From Hybos culiciformis (Eukaryota; Arthropoda; Insecta; Diptera; Hybotidae), in NCBI GenBank assembly GCA_964007475.1, contig OZ023273.1:20881557-20945556 (forward strand): 64,000 nucleotides of DNA, in the 5' to 3' direction. The notes below the pieces were generated by a model. It was not told the origin of the DNA. It saw only the letters and a program-made list of their open reading frames with translations, and did no database searches. This document shows, piece by piece, positions 15,001 to 26,572 of this stretch. The translations under genes and the position numbers were made by a program. How positions within the stretch are numbered: the first letter of the stretch is position 1; the number at the start of each line of letters is the position of its first letter.

Positions 15001-16764
15001 AAAGTTTGTAACTTTCGATAATATAGATACATATAAAGTTATTTTCTTATCTTCTACCAGCAGCGGTTAAAATTTTCTTTGCAAATATTTTAATCTTAAT
15101 TTTTCATTTTTCTTTTCATTATTGTTTACTTCAAAAAACATAATAAAATAATAAAATTTTGTTTTACACTTTGTCTTCCAATTTAATGTAGAAAGATTCT
15201 TTCCTTTATTAAATTTTTTTTTATAAATTTTAGAACCTATTAAAATTTAAAATGGAAAAAAAATCGAACAAATATCCTATTTTAATAATTATCAGCTAAT
15301 GTATGATTATAAAATTAATTTTTTTTAATTATGTTCTTGCAACAAATTTTTTAATCTAATGTGTTTTATATTAAATATTTGCTTTATACTTATATTTCTG
15401 CCAATTTCTTTGTTAATATATTTTTATTTAACTTTATTATTCATTAAAAAATTTTACATCTCATTACTAAGTTTTTTACTGAATTATTTACATATATATG
15501 TGGCAATTTATTTAAGATGAAAATATGCATAATTTACATTGTATATTTTATATTGATTGTAATTATTTAATTATTGGATAATTAAAAATATTTTCTCCAC
15601 ATCAAATAATTGAATTCCTAATGCCATTTATCTTCACACTTAATACTTAAGACGTTAAAAAAGTTAGAACAGAGATGCAGATTTTTCAATTATTTTACTA
15701 AATTGGACATTGTAATTTTACTAAATTTGACCTACCTTTTTAAATTTATAATAAACACATACAGATAAATTGTTAAAGTATCTCTATATAATTATGGCTA
15801 ATTATGAATATTAAATTCGTATTTTTGAAGTGTACAATAACTACATATGTATATATATTTTCAATATATTAAACATTTATATTCATGTAATATATTCTTG
15901 TTTAAAGATCAAAGTCTAAGACGTTGAAAATTTGTTTATCCTTTTTTTCCTTTTTATTTCAATTCTAATAACTATTTTCTAAAGCTTGAAGAATATTAGT
16001 TACATTTTTCTTATATGCCTTTAATCATTAAACAACTTTCGTCATGTTACATTATTAATCTTTTAGGAACTAAAATTGTATTGAAAGGGGAACAATTTAA
16101 ATAAGTTTGCCATACATTTTTCTTAATTTTAATAATTTCATTATTCAATATAAATCTTTACATACAAGAAGTACATATATAATTGTCTACATAATAAATA
16201 TTAGAAAAGTATTTCATGAAAATGACAAAAAAAACAAGTTAAAGTGAAAATACAACAAAATTTTATTTTTATTTTATAAAATTTAATGATAAATTTAATT
16301 TATTAACTTATGAATATTTTGTCTTTAAATTTAATTTCTTTTTTTTTTTGTAACATTTAAAAATCTATAACTCAAACACATCTGTATGTTTACATTATTA
16401 TGGTTATGGCATTAAATAAACATGATTTTTATGTAAAAATAATAATATAATTAATATCAATAATAATAATATGACCGGACGGTATTTTTCTACAACTTTA
16501 TTATTCTACAACTTTACTGGATTTCTTTCTTTACCAAAACATTATATTTTAACTTAACAAAAATATTAAACTCATCAGGCTACAATGTTGAAAAAAAATA
16601 AAGCTAAGATGAAACGCCGTAATACAGAACCAAGTATGGTTGTAGCTGGAACTCAACAACAACATTTAACACCAACTATGACACTAAGTGTTCCACAAGA
16701 AAATGATGAAAGTAATTCTGATAATACTTCACCAAGTAATACAACTAATAATACAGATTTCTGA
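23..16764 (+). CDS. DGKQ-like: Diacylglycerol kinase theta-like, 3' part of gene (multi-exon)
   Basis: Phosphorylates diacylglycerol to phosphatidic acid at membranes. Exons read by splice site and phase: 23-129, 300-384, 452-655, 1378-2394 (cassette), 2947-3132, 3216-3352, 3800-4414, 4612-4841, 4933-5081, 5217-5393, 8388-8673, 8954-9110, 10190-10297, then a last exon at 12994-13143 or 16579-16764. All phases join. Without the cassette and with the first terminal exon, 863 codons including the stop are visible. Order: end of one C1 zinc finger, a further Cys/His-rich C1 finger ([19 protein letters not shown], then [12 protein letters not shown]), a Lys/Glu/Asp-rich linker, a Ras-associating domain (from [15 protein letters not shown]), catalytic domain with the nucleotide-binding GGDGT motif and [13 protein letters not shown], and accessory domain ([20 protein letters not shown]). 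The C1-RA-DAGK layout is that of the theta class. The 5' end, with earlier C1 fingers, lies outside the window. Family assignment is firm; the exact isoforms are inference. Confidence 0.95.
1378..2394 (+). CDS. Asn-rich in-frame cassette exon of the diacylglycerol kinase gene
   Basis: Open for 339 codons with an acceptor (AATCAG) before it and a donor (AGAG|GTGAAG) after it. It enters and leaves in phase 1 and its length, 1017, is divisible by three. Exons 452-655 and 2947-3132 also join in phase 1 without it, so it can be skipped without a frame change. The encoded segment is rich in Asn and Ser with basic patches (for example [18 protein letters not shown]) and acidic SDDDDDC, and looks disordered. 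It sits between the last C1 finger and the RA domain. No known domain was recognised. A 1-kb stop-free frame in such AT-rich DNA is unlikely by chance, so coding status is well supported. Whether it is constitutive or alternative cannot be told here. Confidence 0.75.
5394..5483 (+). CDS. Possible alternative 3' extension of a DGK catalytic-domain exon
   Basis: The exon 5217-5393 ends at ACTG|GTAAGA. The same frame stays open past this donor and reaches a second donor-like site, TCAG|GTCATT, exactly 90 bases on. Using it would insert 30 codons (Lys-rich, then Gln-rich QQQNQQPQ) in the same phase before the exon at 8388. The place is a linker between the catalytic and accessory domains, where related kinases have variable low-complexity sequence. 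The second donor is weaker than the first. The frame runs on to a stop at 5530 if neither donor is used. Confidence 0.4.
6108..6302. repeat. Imperfect inverted repeat built from CATTTGAC-type words (MITE-like)
   Basis: Within a DGK intron. The left side carries ACATTTGATAACACTTCATT and CCATTTGACATTTGG. The right side carries the complement in several copies (GTCAAATGTA, GTCAAATGAAATGCAG, TTAAATGTATCC). Arms are degenerate, and no target duplication was identified. Confidence 0.4.
9674..9770. repeat. ACTTT pentanucleotide microsatellite
   Basis: About 19 tandem copies of CTTTA with a few TTATT variants, in a DGK intron. Likely polymorphic in length. Confidence 0.95.
9918..9972. other. Near-perfect 23-bp stem-loop
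   Basis: Arms 9918-9940 and 9950-9972 are complementary over 23 bases around a 9-base loop (AGTAGGCAG). The single DNA mismatch would be a G:U pair in RNA of the + strand. It lies in a DGK intron. It could be a short MITE relic or a small-RNA hairpin, and nothing else here decides. Confidence 0.6.
10298..12993 (+). other. DGK intron with no further feature seen
   Basis: AT-rich intron between the accessory-domain exon and alternative last exon A. Short open frames here have no recognisable similarity and are interrupted in all frames. Confidence 0.7.
12994..13143 (+). CDS. DGK alternative last exon A
   Basis: It follows an acceptor (TTAATGCAG) and opens in phase 0, matching the end of the exon at 10297. 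It encodes 49 residues starting [16 protein letters not shown], then a Gly/Ala-rich stretch, and stops at TAG 13141-13143. Its first 16 residues match the start of the exon at 16579 ([18 protein letters not shown]), so the two are homologous copies of one C-terminal exon and probably mutually exclusive. A donor-like GTAC overlaps the end, but I see no need for it. Confidence 0.75.
   Translation, partial: ATMLKKTKCKRRLTEPHISPAVAGGVAQGGSSQLAPENGDREKDPSIGT
13144..16578 (+). other. 3' UTR of last exon A and intron before last exon B
   Basis: Non-coding AT-rich sequence. It must contain the polyadenylation site for transcripts ending in exon A. Several AATAAA and ATTAAA words occur, so I do not choose one. 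Confidence 0.6.
16579..16764 (+). CDS. DGK alternative last exon B
   Basis: It follows an acceptor (CTCATCAG), opens in phase 0, and encodes 61 residues before TGA at 16762-16764. It begins [18 protein letters not shown], like exon A 3.4 kb upstream, then diverges to a Gln/Thr/Asn/Ser-rich tail ending NNTDF. The shared basic start joins directly to the conserved accessory-domain end (VVVLKSALK). Use of this exon requires skipping exon A and its polyadenylation. Confidence 0.75.
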   Translation, partial: ATMLKKNKAKMKRRNTEPSMVVAGTQQQHLTPTMTLSVPQENDESNSDNTSPSNTTNNTDF

Positions 16765-18400
16765 ATTTGGTACAACGAGCGACTTATTTAACGTGTTAAA
16801 TTTGGTATGAACATTTTATTATTTGACCAAAAAAAGAAGTTTTCAGTTTATATTAACCTAGAGTTCCTTATATACTCCATTGTATAAGTGTAAAATATGT
16901 ACTCAATATTTTCTTATAATATATTTTAAGTCTAATGACAATTTTGAACACCAAACACTTGTATTTTGAAATTTTTTCACTGAACTTCTGTAAAAAATAT
17001 TTTATGTTTCCTTCATTTCTTAAAAATTATTAATCTCTGCAAATCCGGTGGGTGTTAATGGATTTTACGTCCCTTCAAATTAAGGATTCATGTCTTTTTT
17101 ATCATCTTAATATTTATATCCGCTTGACACTCTACTTCAAATAAATAATCATACCTTTGTTTTGAATTTTTATTTCATATACTTTTATTATGTTTTCTAA
17201 ATTCCTTCAAAATTTGGTATATCTGCAAATAAATTTGTAAAATTCGTATAACTAAATTTTGGTAGGTATTATAAATATGTTCTCATGTACGTTGAATAGT
17301 TGCTCACAAAAGTAAACAAATATGCATATTTTTTTTTAAAACCATAAATGTGCAAAAAAATATTGAAGTACTAAAATATAAATTTTTTTAATGTGGAATA
17401 CTTACAAACGAAGAAAATTAAAAATAAAAAACTAAATAGACTTTAGAAAAGTAATTTTAAAAATACATGAATATGTACCTACTTGCAAAAATAGGAAAGT
17501 TAGAAAATAAACAAAATTTAAATGTTTTTAAATAATTTATACTAAAAAATAAATTTCATATACATTTAAATTCAAAATTTCAAATAGCTTAAATAAATTA
17601 TTTTAATATGTAATTCAACTTAAGTACATCTGGATATAGTGCTAAGAATTCATTCAGTACTATGAAATATAACGCTGCTTACGCCGATAAAAATGTTTTC
17701 AAAAACAACCGGATTCAAATTATTAATTTAATATTAAGTAAGTTCAATTTTTAAATTTAAATTCTGTGAATGTCATTAAATAAAACAATATCGCACCTGA
17801 GAATAATACTGTCATAACTTCCAAATTCATTTTTTGAGATAATTACATACAAAGGTCCTTTTTCTAAGAGAATATGCATTATTTATGTTACAAAAAAAAC
17901 TGTTGTTGGCTTAAAAGCTAACAACATAAAGCGATGGAAGTTCCGACAGAATTCCATTCAAAACAGAGTTAAAAATATAATAAGAACAAGTCAAAACCTT
18001 TTTTTATTTTATTTTTTTTTGAAAGTAACGAGAGTATTATTCTCAGGTGCGATATTCTTTATTTCAAAGAAAACAAAAAGCTCAAAATAAATTTTATTTA
18101 AATACATATATATTATTTTTCAAATCATATTTTAATAATATATATATATTATACATATATTATATTTAATATTTATGTGAGTACTTTGAGCGAATTTGAC
18201 ATTAATGATATATTATATCACATGTGTTTCTTCTAGATAAAAGAATCAGGTAATATCTTTTAAAAAAATTGAATTTAGTACTTTTAAAATTAGAAAAAAA
18301 ATTAAAAAAAATTTATTACTAATAAATTAAGGAACAAGCAGCTTATTTGATGTTACTACAAAATATCTAAATCAAAAAATTAGTCAAATACCTATTAAAA
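16765..18400 (+). other. 3' UTR and downstream flank of the DGK gene
   Basis: No coding signal. It starts directly after the TGA at 16764 and contains the MITE at 17789-18054. Confidence 0.6.
17789..18054. mobile_element. MITE with terminal inverted repeats and TA ends
   Basis: The left end TATCGCACCTGAGAATAATA is repeated in inverted form at the right end (complement of TATTATTCTCAGGTGCGATA). Similarity continues inward about 35 bases with mismatches. TA at both ends fits a TA target duplication, as in Tc1/mariner-type elements. The 266-bp body has no coding capacity and an internal hairpin (TGTTGTTGGC / GCTAACAACA). Confidence 0.75.
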
Positions 18401-21400
18401 ATTAAATTAAAAAAAAAGAAAAATTATATATTATGAAAATTAATATTAAATGTATTTTTGTTGTTTTTTAATATAATGAACATGATAAAAACGAAAAAAA
18501 AAAAAAAAATGAAAACAAAAATAGCTAAAAACATAAAAAAAAAATTTTTATTTAGAAAAAAAAAAATATTACAAATTTTTTGTTATTATTTACAAAATAA
18601 AGAGAAAAAAAAAATAAATATTTTTTTTTATATAAGTTAAAAAAAAAATAAAAAAAATAAAAACAAAAACAAAAAGAAAACTATAAATTTATTATAGAAA
18701 ATATGTGTCAAAAATCAAAGAAAACTAAAAAAAAAATTAGTATTACATATAATATAATTACTATGTATATTGTAAAGAAAAAAAAAAAAGTAAGAAAAAT
18801 TTTCACGTATAAAAATTATATAGTTAATTTAGATATTTTTATTTTTTTAACAACAAAACTTTACTTTCTATGCGTTTTTTTTTAGATGAACTTTGTTCAG
18901 TTGTTTTTTTCAAAATCCAAAATCTAATTAATAAAAATAGTTTTGCGAAACTCTTTAGTAGGAATCATTTGTCTGTAGTACCTATATAGACTTTATAATA
19001 TTATTATGAATTTAAAAAAAAATTTAAGAACAATTTAATTAAAATTTTTACATGTCATTATAAAACAGAAAAAATAATTTTATTACTCTCACTTTTATTT
19101 TCTTCTTTTTTTTTTTTAATTTTTTACTTAACTCGGAAATATCTTCAGTTTATCTATCATTAACGTGATGTCTTCGTTTATTTCAAATAATTTAGGTATA
19201 GTTTTTTTTTTTTTTAAAGAATATCTACCTACATAGTTGTAAAAAATAGAAAGGTAAAAAAAAAATTTTTTTTTTCTTCATATTCCTACAAATAATGATA
19301 TACAATCTATCTACATAAATTTTAAATGAAAATTAAATATGTTAAATCCAAAATAATTTTAATACCTACGTACTTCTTACTTATTCAAATAAATAATAAG
19401 GTAACATCTACTTGTGTACATAGAAAAAAAAATATTGAATTAAAACTTAAATTTTTGAAAACTTAATGGGCGTCCTTAATTAAATTACATTAAAATATTA
19501 AAAGGGCATTACGTTAATTATTTTATTATCAATAATTTTGAATTCACAAAATGATAAAATTAATATTTCGTTGCAGTTTTTACTGTTCTAACCCACAAAA
19601 ACATATTTTTTTTTGAAAAATAAATGTAAAATTAATTTTGTTGTTTCGCATTATTCTAAAATTATTGTTTACAAAAAATATATTATTCAAAAAAATGTTT
19701 CCTTAAATTAATTGACTTATTTATATTAACATTTTTATATTTATTCTTTAAACGTTAATTTGTAGAACAGTTTACAACTATATCGGCGTTTATTATTATC
19801 TTTCTGTTAAATTCTTATTTTGTTATCAATTTTACTTAATTCTGTTACCAATATATTCGTTATAACACTTGATAAAAAATTTTAAGAAAATAATTTTTAT
19901 TTTTTTTTATTTCAAATTGTATTTAATAAAAAATATACGCTTAAAAAGAAATACATTTATAATTTTTAATAATTATGTATCATAAGAATATTTTAAATGT
20001 TATTCTAATTGAAAACAACAAAAAAATTAATATATAAAAATATGAAAATTAAAAAAAAAAAATATAAAAAAATTTAAAAAAATAAAAAAAAAGTAAATAA
20101 TAATTAAAAAAAATAGTGTTATATAGTTTTAAACATAACATATTGAAACTATTTATTATTGTAACATCTTGCAAAAAAAAAAGGAAAAAGAACTGCAAAT
20201 GTTTATGTCATTAATTGAGAATTCTTTTAACATTTATTCTGTAAATATGAAAGTTTTCAATTAATACGAATAAGCAGTAACATTTTTATATTAAATATGA
20301 ATTTTTTTTTATAAAAATAATTGCATGAAGTTATATTAATATAAATAATTTTTTGTTAATCCATTTTTAATACATAGATGTTATGTATATAGAAGATAGG
20401 AATTGAGAAAATTATTTGTATTAATTAAATCCGATATAAGTTGCACAAAATATCTGCTAAAAATAATAAAAAAAAAAAGTTAAATCAAATAATAACTAAA
20501 AAAGGAAAAAAACATAAAAATTATTATAAATTATTGAAATTAACAGAATTTTGTGCACTTGTTTTAACAATATCTCAATGTTAATACTACATACATACTC
20601 TTAAATTTTATTTCCTTAATTAAATCATCAAATTTATGGACACTAACATTTATGAAAAAAATAAATAAAAATTAATTTTTTATTAAGAAAAGAAAAACAA
20701 ACTAAGCAATTATTTCATTATACAAAAAAAAATTTGTTAACTCTGTCCATTGAAGCTAGAAATGAGTTATAGGCCGTGTAAAATGGTGCTTTTCGAAAAT
20801 TCATTTTTCAACTAAGATAGATCTGACGGTCTTGATACAAAATGAATATAAAAATGCATAAATATTTCTAGTAAATTCTGCGTTATTCTCAAGAAAATAA
20901 TGAAAATAAAAATCAATAATTATAATTTCGGAATTAATTTTTATAATTATAATTTATAAAGTACATATTCTAATTTTATAGGAGCAAAAAAGGTTTGAAA
21001 GTAGTAAACTCTCCATTTAAAAAAGGAAAATAAAACAGAGTGAAATAAAAATTTTTTTTTTTGTGTAAAAAAAATATTTTTTTTTAAATCAATTTTTCAA
21101 ACCTTTAATTCCTCTTTTTAATTTCCAAAATTATTAACATCAAAATATAATGTTGCAATAACATATTTACATTTAAAACAAAATTGAAGAATAAAATAGC
21201 AACGAAATTATTGATAAAATTTGTGTATTTTTACATTATGTTTTATATCTGACAATTCAAGTGAAAGTCTAAAACATTTCTAATGACAGAGTACTAACAC
21301 TTCTTAATCTAAAAATGTATAAAACATTATTATTTCTACATTATTTATGTTGATGATATTACATGAAAAAAACATATAAAAAATATAATTTTAATTTTTA

Positions 21401-24400
21401 AGTTTTCTTTTTCAAATCATTTCATCATGCCTGATAAAGAGTAACAATTTCCGTATTACATTGAAATACGTTGAAAAAAAAAAATTTTCCTAGCTTCAAT
21501 TTTTTTATATTTCACACGTAAAAAGATTATGCACGTTACTCTCGAATACAATAAATTTTGCAAAATTGATGCAAATCGAAAAGTAAATTTGATTTTGATG
21601 TTTTTGATATAACAAATATTTAGGTGAAGTCACTTGGTATGCTGAAGGAAAAAAATAAACCTTTATAATAGATATAAAATACGTGTAATTGAAATTGAAT
21701 TTCATTAAAAAAAATTAAAGATATTGTGAAATTAATTTTTATTTACTGCGTACCTAATGAACGAACTATTAATCGAAATTTAATACTTACGAAATTTATT
21801 ACTAATTTAAAAAAAACCTTTAATTTCCTTTAATTTAGGTATGTATTCATTTGACATCTTTTATTTTTTTTTTTAATTTTTGTATTTTTTTTTAATAAAA
21901 GAAATTTTAAATTTGCAAAATCTCGTTTCATAAATTTATAAAATTGTAACCTTAATTTAATATTGTTTAATCGTAATTCTTAAATTACGTAAAGTATGGT
22001 ATTTTTACCAGAATTAAAAAAATTGGGTACCAAAAATTAAATGTAGAAAAATTAAATAAAATTTCAATTTTTTTATTTATTTATTTACTAACTACTTGTG
22101 CATTTTAAAAATGGTTGTAATAAGAATATATTTGAGACAATTTGATAACCATTGGAATTGTTTAATTATACTTCCGAAGTTAAAGAATATATTAAAAAAA
22201 AATATATAGATCTTATGATGATTGACATATATATAGTACATGTATTTATTACAACAATTTATAATTTTAATACAATTATAAATTTTTGTTTATTAAATTT
22301 TTTTAATTTTCGTGTATAATAATTATAATTTGCATATAAAAATAAAATAAAACTTCTAAGTTATATTTTAAATATTAATAAGATTAGAAGAAAATCAAAC
22401 CAAATCATTATATAATGTCTGTGCAGCTCGATCATTTGCTGATTAAACTAATCAATTAAAGCGAACTAAAAAAAAAATTAAAATTTAAGATAAACATAAT
22501 ATTGTGATTATGCGAATTTTGAAATTATAATAATTAGCTGCATATTTGTATCTGACTAATACCCAATACGCAATAATATTGTATTTATTTAGATATTATC
22601 AAATTATGTTAATAATTATTAAATAAAATACAAAAGAATTCATTTAAAATTTAGTTCATAATTTGATAATGTGTAAAGAAATATTTCAAAGATCAAATTT
22701 TGGTTGCCCTACACGAAAGTAAAACACATTAATTATTACCGCTATGTAAAGTACGAGTAATGCACGTTTTTAAGGGAGCCAATTGAATCATTAACCAAAA
22801 TGATTCTTTTTTTTATTTATTTATAATAAGAATAAGTACAATTTTAAAACTTATTGTAAATTTAAATAAAAAAAAACCATCACAGTTCAACATTTCAAGT
22901 ATTGTGATGCGAAGAAAAAAATAAGTATGTTGTGCATAGCCGCGTAAAGATAAAAAAAAAATTATATATGTGCACATTAGTAAGTAAAGTACATTTTAAA
23001 GAGTATGTGGAAATTGATCGAAATAGGCAAATCTTACCATACTTACTAAATCATGTAATATTAATATTTAGAATCGTTATACAAAGATTTGTATAAACAT
23101 TCAACAGATTTTTTTTTTTTTTGCCTATTTTGATGTAAATTTCGGATGAGATCTTAAAACTCATATAAATCAAAAATAATTAATAATTTTTTTATTCAAA
23201 ATGAATTTTCTTTTTTTTTATGAACAAGGTTATAATGTTTATAAAAATTTTTAAGACATACTTTCATTATTATTTCTTCAAAAAAAAAAAAGAAGTTATT
23301 ATCATTAAACTAATTTATTAAAAAAAAAAAATACATATTTTGGAATTAAATTTAATATCCTCAAAATATGTGTTTATAAGATCATAAAGTGATAATAATA
23401 ATTAAAGAATGTTTTATAAATTAATAATAATGTTAAAAATATTTTCATTCGGAAAAATATTTTGCATAATATATACCTAAATATACACTTATAAAAATTC
23501 AAGATAAAATTTAAAACTAAAATAAAAACTTTGTGTTTCTCTCGAATATAGGTTAGGGGCTCAGTGCAAAATTTCAATCTTTGATGATTTTTAATTTCTT
23601 TCCGAATGTTTTTTTTTTTTTTGCTTTTTGACAGCTATATTGTCTTATATAAATATACTTACTATATTATTGTCAGTAGTGTAGTCAAAATGTACTTAAA
23701 AGAAAGAAAAAAAACGAATTTAAAAATCATTCTATTAAATATCAATTGATTTTTTTGCACACAAACCTATATTTGTACAGAAGCTCTTGTATTGTATATT
23801 TATTTTTTTTAATTAAATAATTATATAAATATATAATATATAACATTTTGCTTATAAATTTAAATTTAATTAAATTTTTTTTTTTTTTTTTAATAATAGG
23901 AATAAAATCTTAATTGTAAGAAAATATAATATATTACCAATATTGTACCCTTAAAAAAAAGAAGAAAAAAAATAAACACAAAAAAAAAAAACTATTAAAC
24001 TATTAAACTATAAATTATAAAATGAAAAAAAAAAAAAAAATTAAATAAATTGATGTAGTGTTTAAAATTTAAGTATAAATATAAAAAAATTGCATTAAAA
24101 AATTAAGAATTAAAAAAAAAAATATTATAATTTTATTTTCTTTAATAAATAAAAAATACTTATAAATAAAATACAGTACTAATTATTTAAAAAAAAAATA
24201 TCGATATTGAAAAAAAAAAAACGCCAGAATCTAGCGCGAAGTGTACAAAAAAAAAAAAAACTTAAAAATGAATATTTTTTTTTTTTTTTTCAAGATGAAG
24301 CACTTCCAAAAAATTTTAATATAATATAAATAAATATGAAATTAAAGAACAAATTAAATAAAAAAAAATTGTACAAACTTCCTGCATTTTTTATTCTGAA

Positions 24401-25100
24401 ATAAATTTTCTTTTTCAATAATTCATCATCATCTCATTTTCATTTATACCTAATTTAAAAACTTTAATTAAAAAATTTTAAACTTTTATCATTACTTTCA
24501 TCAAAATAACAATTTTAATAATGGTAAAAAAAAAAAAAAAAAAAAAAAAAAATGCTTTCTATTTGAAAAATAAAAGGATTATTTTTTTTTTTTTTTTATT
24601 ATTGAAATCAATACTATTCAAACAATATAAAAATAATAATATAATTTTCAATATTATTGTAACTTAAGGAATATAAAAAAAAAATCTACTAACAAACTAT
24701 TTAACCAAAAAAGTTTAGACAAAACAAAAGCTACATTATTATTATATAAAATAAAAAATAAAGTTCCCAACGAAATAATTTTGATTTAATTTTTATTATT
24801 GAAAAGAATATTTATTTCAATTTAATAAAACTCTAGAAGCAGTAAAAAAAAAAAAACCAGTTAATATATTTAAAAAATAAAAAATAAATAAAAAATTGAA
24901 ATGGAAAAAAAAAACTTTTTTTTTTGATTATTAAATTAGTAATGAATGTGATTCATTTATTTTTGTCAAAAATTAAAAAATAGAAAAATAAATGTAACTA
25001 CTTAATAATTTGAAAAGAAAAAAAAAAAAAAAAGTTTTTTTATTTTTTTAAATGATGATATTTGAAGGAGACTAATAACTACTTACATTTACTTTTCATT
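18400..25100. other. Long gene-free A/T homopolymer-rich tract
   Basis: Almost pure A/T sequence with very many poly-A and poly-T runs. The longest is about 27 A at 24525-24551, and runs are densest at 23880-25060. Open frames are Lys/Asn/Ile/Phe translations of these runs and are not credible. A stretch near 22400-23000 is slightly richer in G/C, with no recognisable gene. Confidence 0.7.
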
Positions 25101-25659
25101 GAATTCCCAAAAATATATGGGCCCGTAAGCACTTTCTGAGAATTTAAGTTGAATTTGAATTTAAATAAGAAGCACCTTGTGTTATTTATTAATGAGATTT
25201 TAATTTGAACAAATTCGATTTCTTACCATATAATGGAACTCGCCCAATTTAGAATTAATTGATACGAATGTGTATGTTAAATCTGAAATCATTCTCATGA
25301 TGGGAAATTATATGTAGATACATTTGAGAATGATATTATACCACTGAGAAATCTAATTTAAATTATAATATAGTATAATATAACTTATATTATGTAACTT
25401 ATCTTATTGCTGTGAAATCTGATGTAAGGTATTCGATGGTTTTAAAAGCTACAAAGCAAAAATCATCACGGTTATAAAATTTCACGATGTGATCAAGGCG
25501 GTAAGTATAATTCTAAAATAAATCTAAATTTTTGCAAATCGAAAGGTATCTTCGAAGAATTTCATAACGCTTATTTTGCTCAATTGAATGGTTTTGCAAG
25601 GGTAAAGGTAAAAAAAGGATAAAGCTTGATGCACATTTGCCTAACTAGGGTATGGCGAA

Positions 25660-26540
25660 CATGGCCCCGGCCATAGGCGCCTGATTAAAAAGGCGCTCAC
25701 TTATTTTACATTTTTCAAATTTTGAACTATTTTTACTTAGTAAACATAATTTATTACAGCTTTATAAAAAATTTCAAAATTCTAGTAAGTTTACGTAATT
25801 AATTTTTGTTAATTTGCTAAATTATTTGAAAATTATTTGAATTTTTTTCGGGAGAAAAGTTAATGTCTAGATTAGATCCATGATGGAAGCAGTGAAAGAT
25901 CTTTGTTTGGAGTATTCAGAATTGGATTTTGGTGATGAGATACTGAATGAAATCGAATGCTTTAAATTTCTAAGTGCGGAACTGTTTAAGAATTTAAACT
26001 CTTTACGTCATTTTGAAATTTTAAGGAAATTGTTGCACTTGATTTGTGTGAAACATTTCCAAATATTGATGTTGTTTTACGAATTTTACTAACTGTGGCT
26101 GGCTAGTGGGGAGAGAAATTTTAGCAAAGCTCATTAAAAATTACTTGCCTTGATCAATGAAACAAGATCCCTTAAGTGGATTGGCTATATTGTCAATCGA
26201 ATATGATATTTGATATGTTTGAAGAAGCAAATTTTGATGAAATAATCAACGAATTTGCAAACATTAAAGCAAGAAAAATTAAATTATAATAAAAAAATTT
26301 CTAAGCATTGAATTTGATGAAATTACTGCATTTGTTAAAAATCAACAAATGTATTAATTTCAAATTGAATAGTTATGTTGAATTAATAAAGAATGTATGT
26401 TAATTTTTTTCGTATAATAACATTTGAAATAGATCAAAATTAAAAATTGGAAGTTAATTTTTTGTATGAAAGTTGAGAAAGCAGGCGCCATTTTAAATGT
26501 TTGCCATAGGCGCCCGCAAACTCTAGATACGGCTCTGTTG
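25660..26540 (+). pseudogene. Decayed hAT-family transposase (ZMYM1-like C-terminal dimerisation region)
   Basis: Reading from about 25862 gives DEILNEIECFKF, then LDLCETFPNIDVVLRILLTV after a frame change, then a GERNFSK match to the conserved hAT dimerisation block, with stops and frameshifts between them. The block is flanked by GC-rich words shared by both sides (GCCATAGGCGCC at about 25669 and 26505), and the right side ends near GATACGGCTCTG, which resembles the end of this transposon type. No intact frame remains, so it is a dead copy. Exact ends and target duplication were not found. Confidence 0.65.
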
Positions 26541-26572
26541 CCTAAAGACATATCCGATGAAGCCATTCTTAC

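Noticed and set aside
18458..18885. Two 60-codon Lys-rich frames
   Set aside because: They are products of poly-A runs with no codon bias or similarity.
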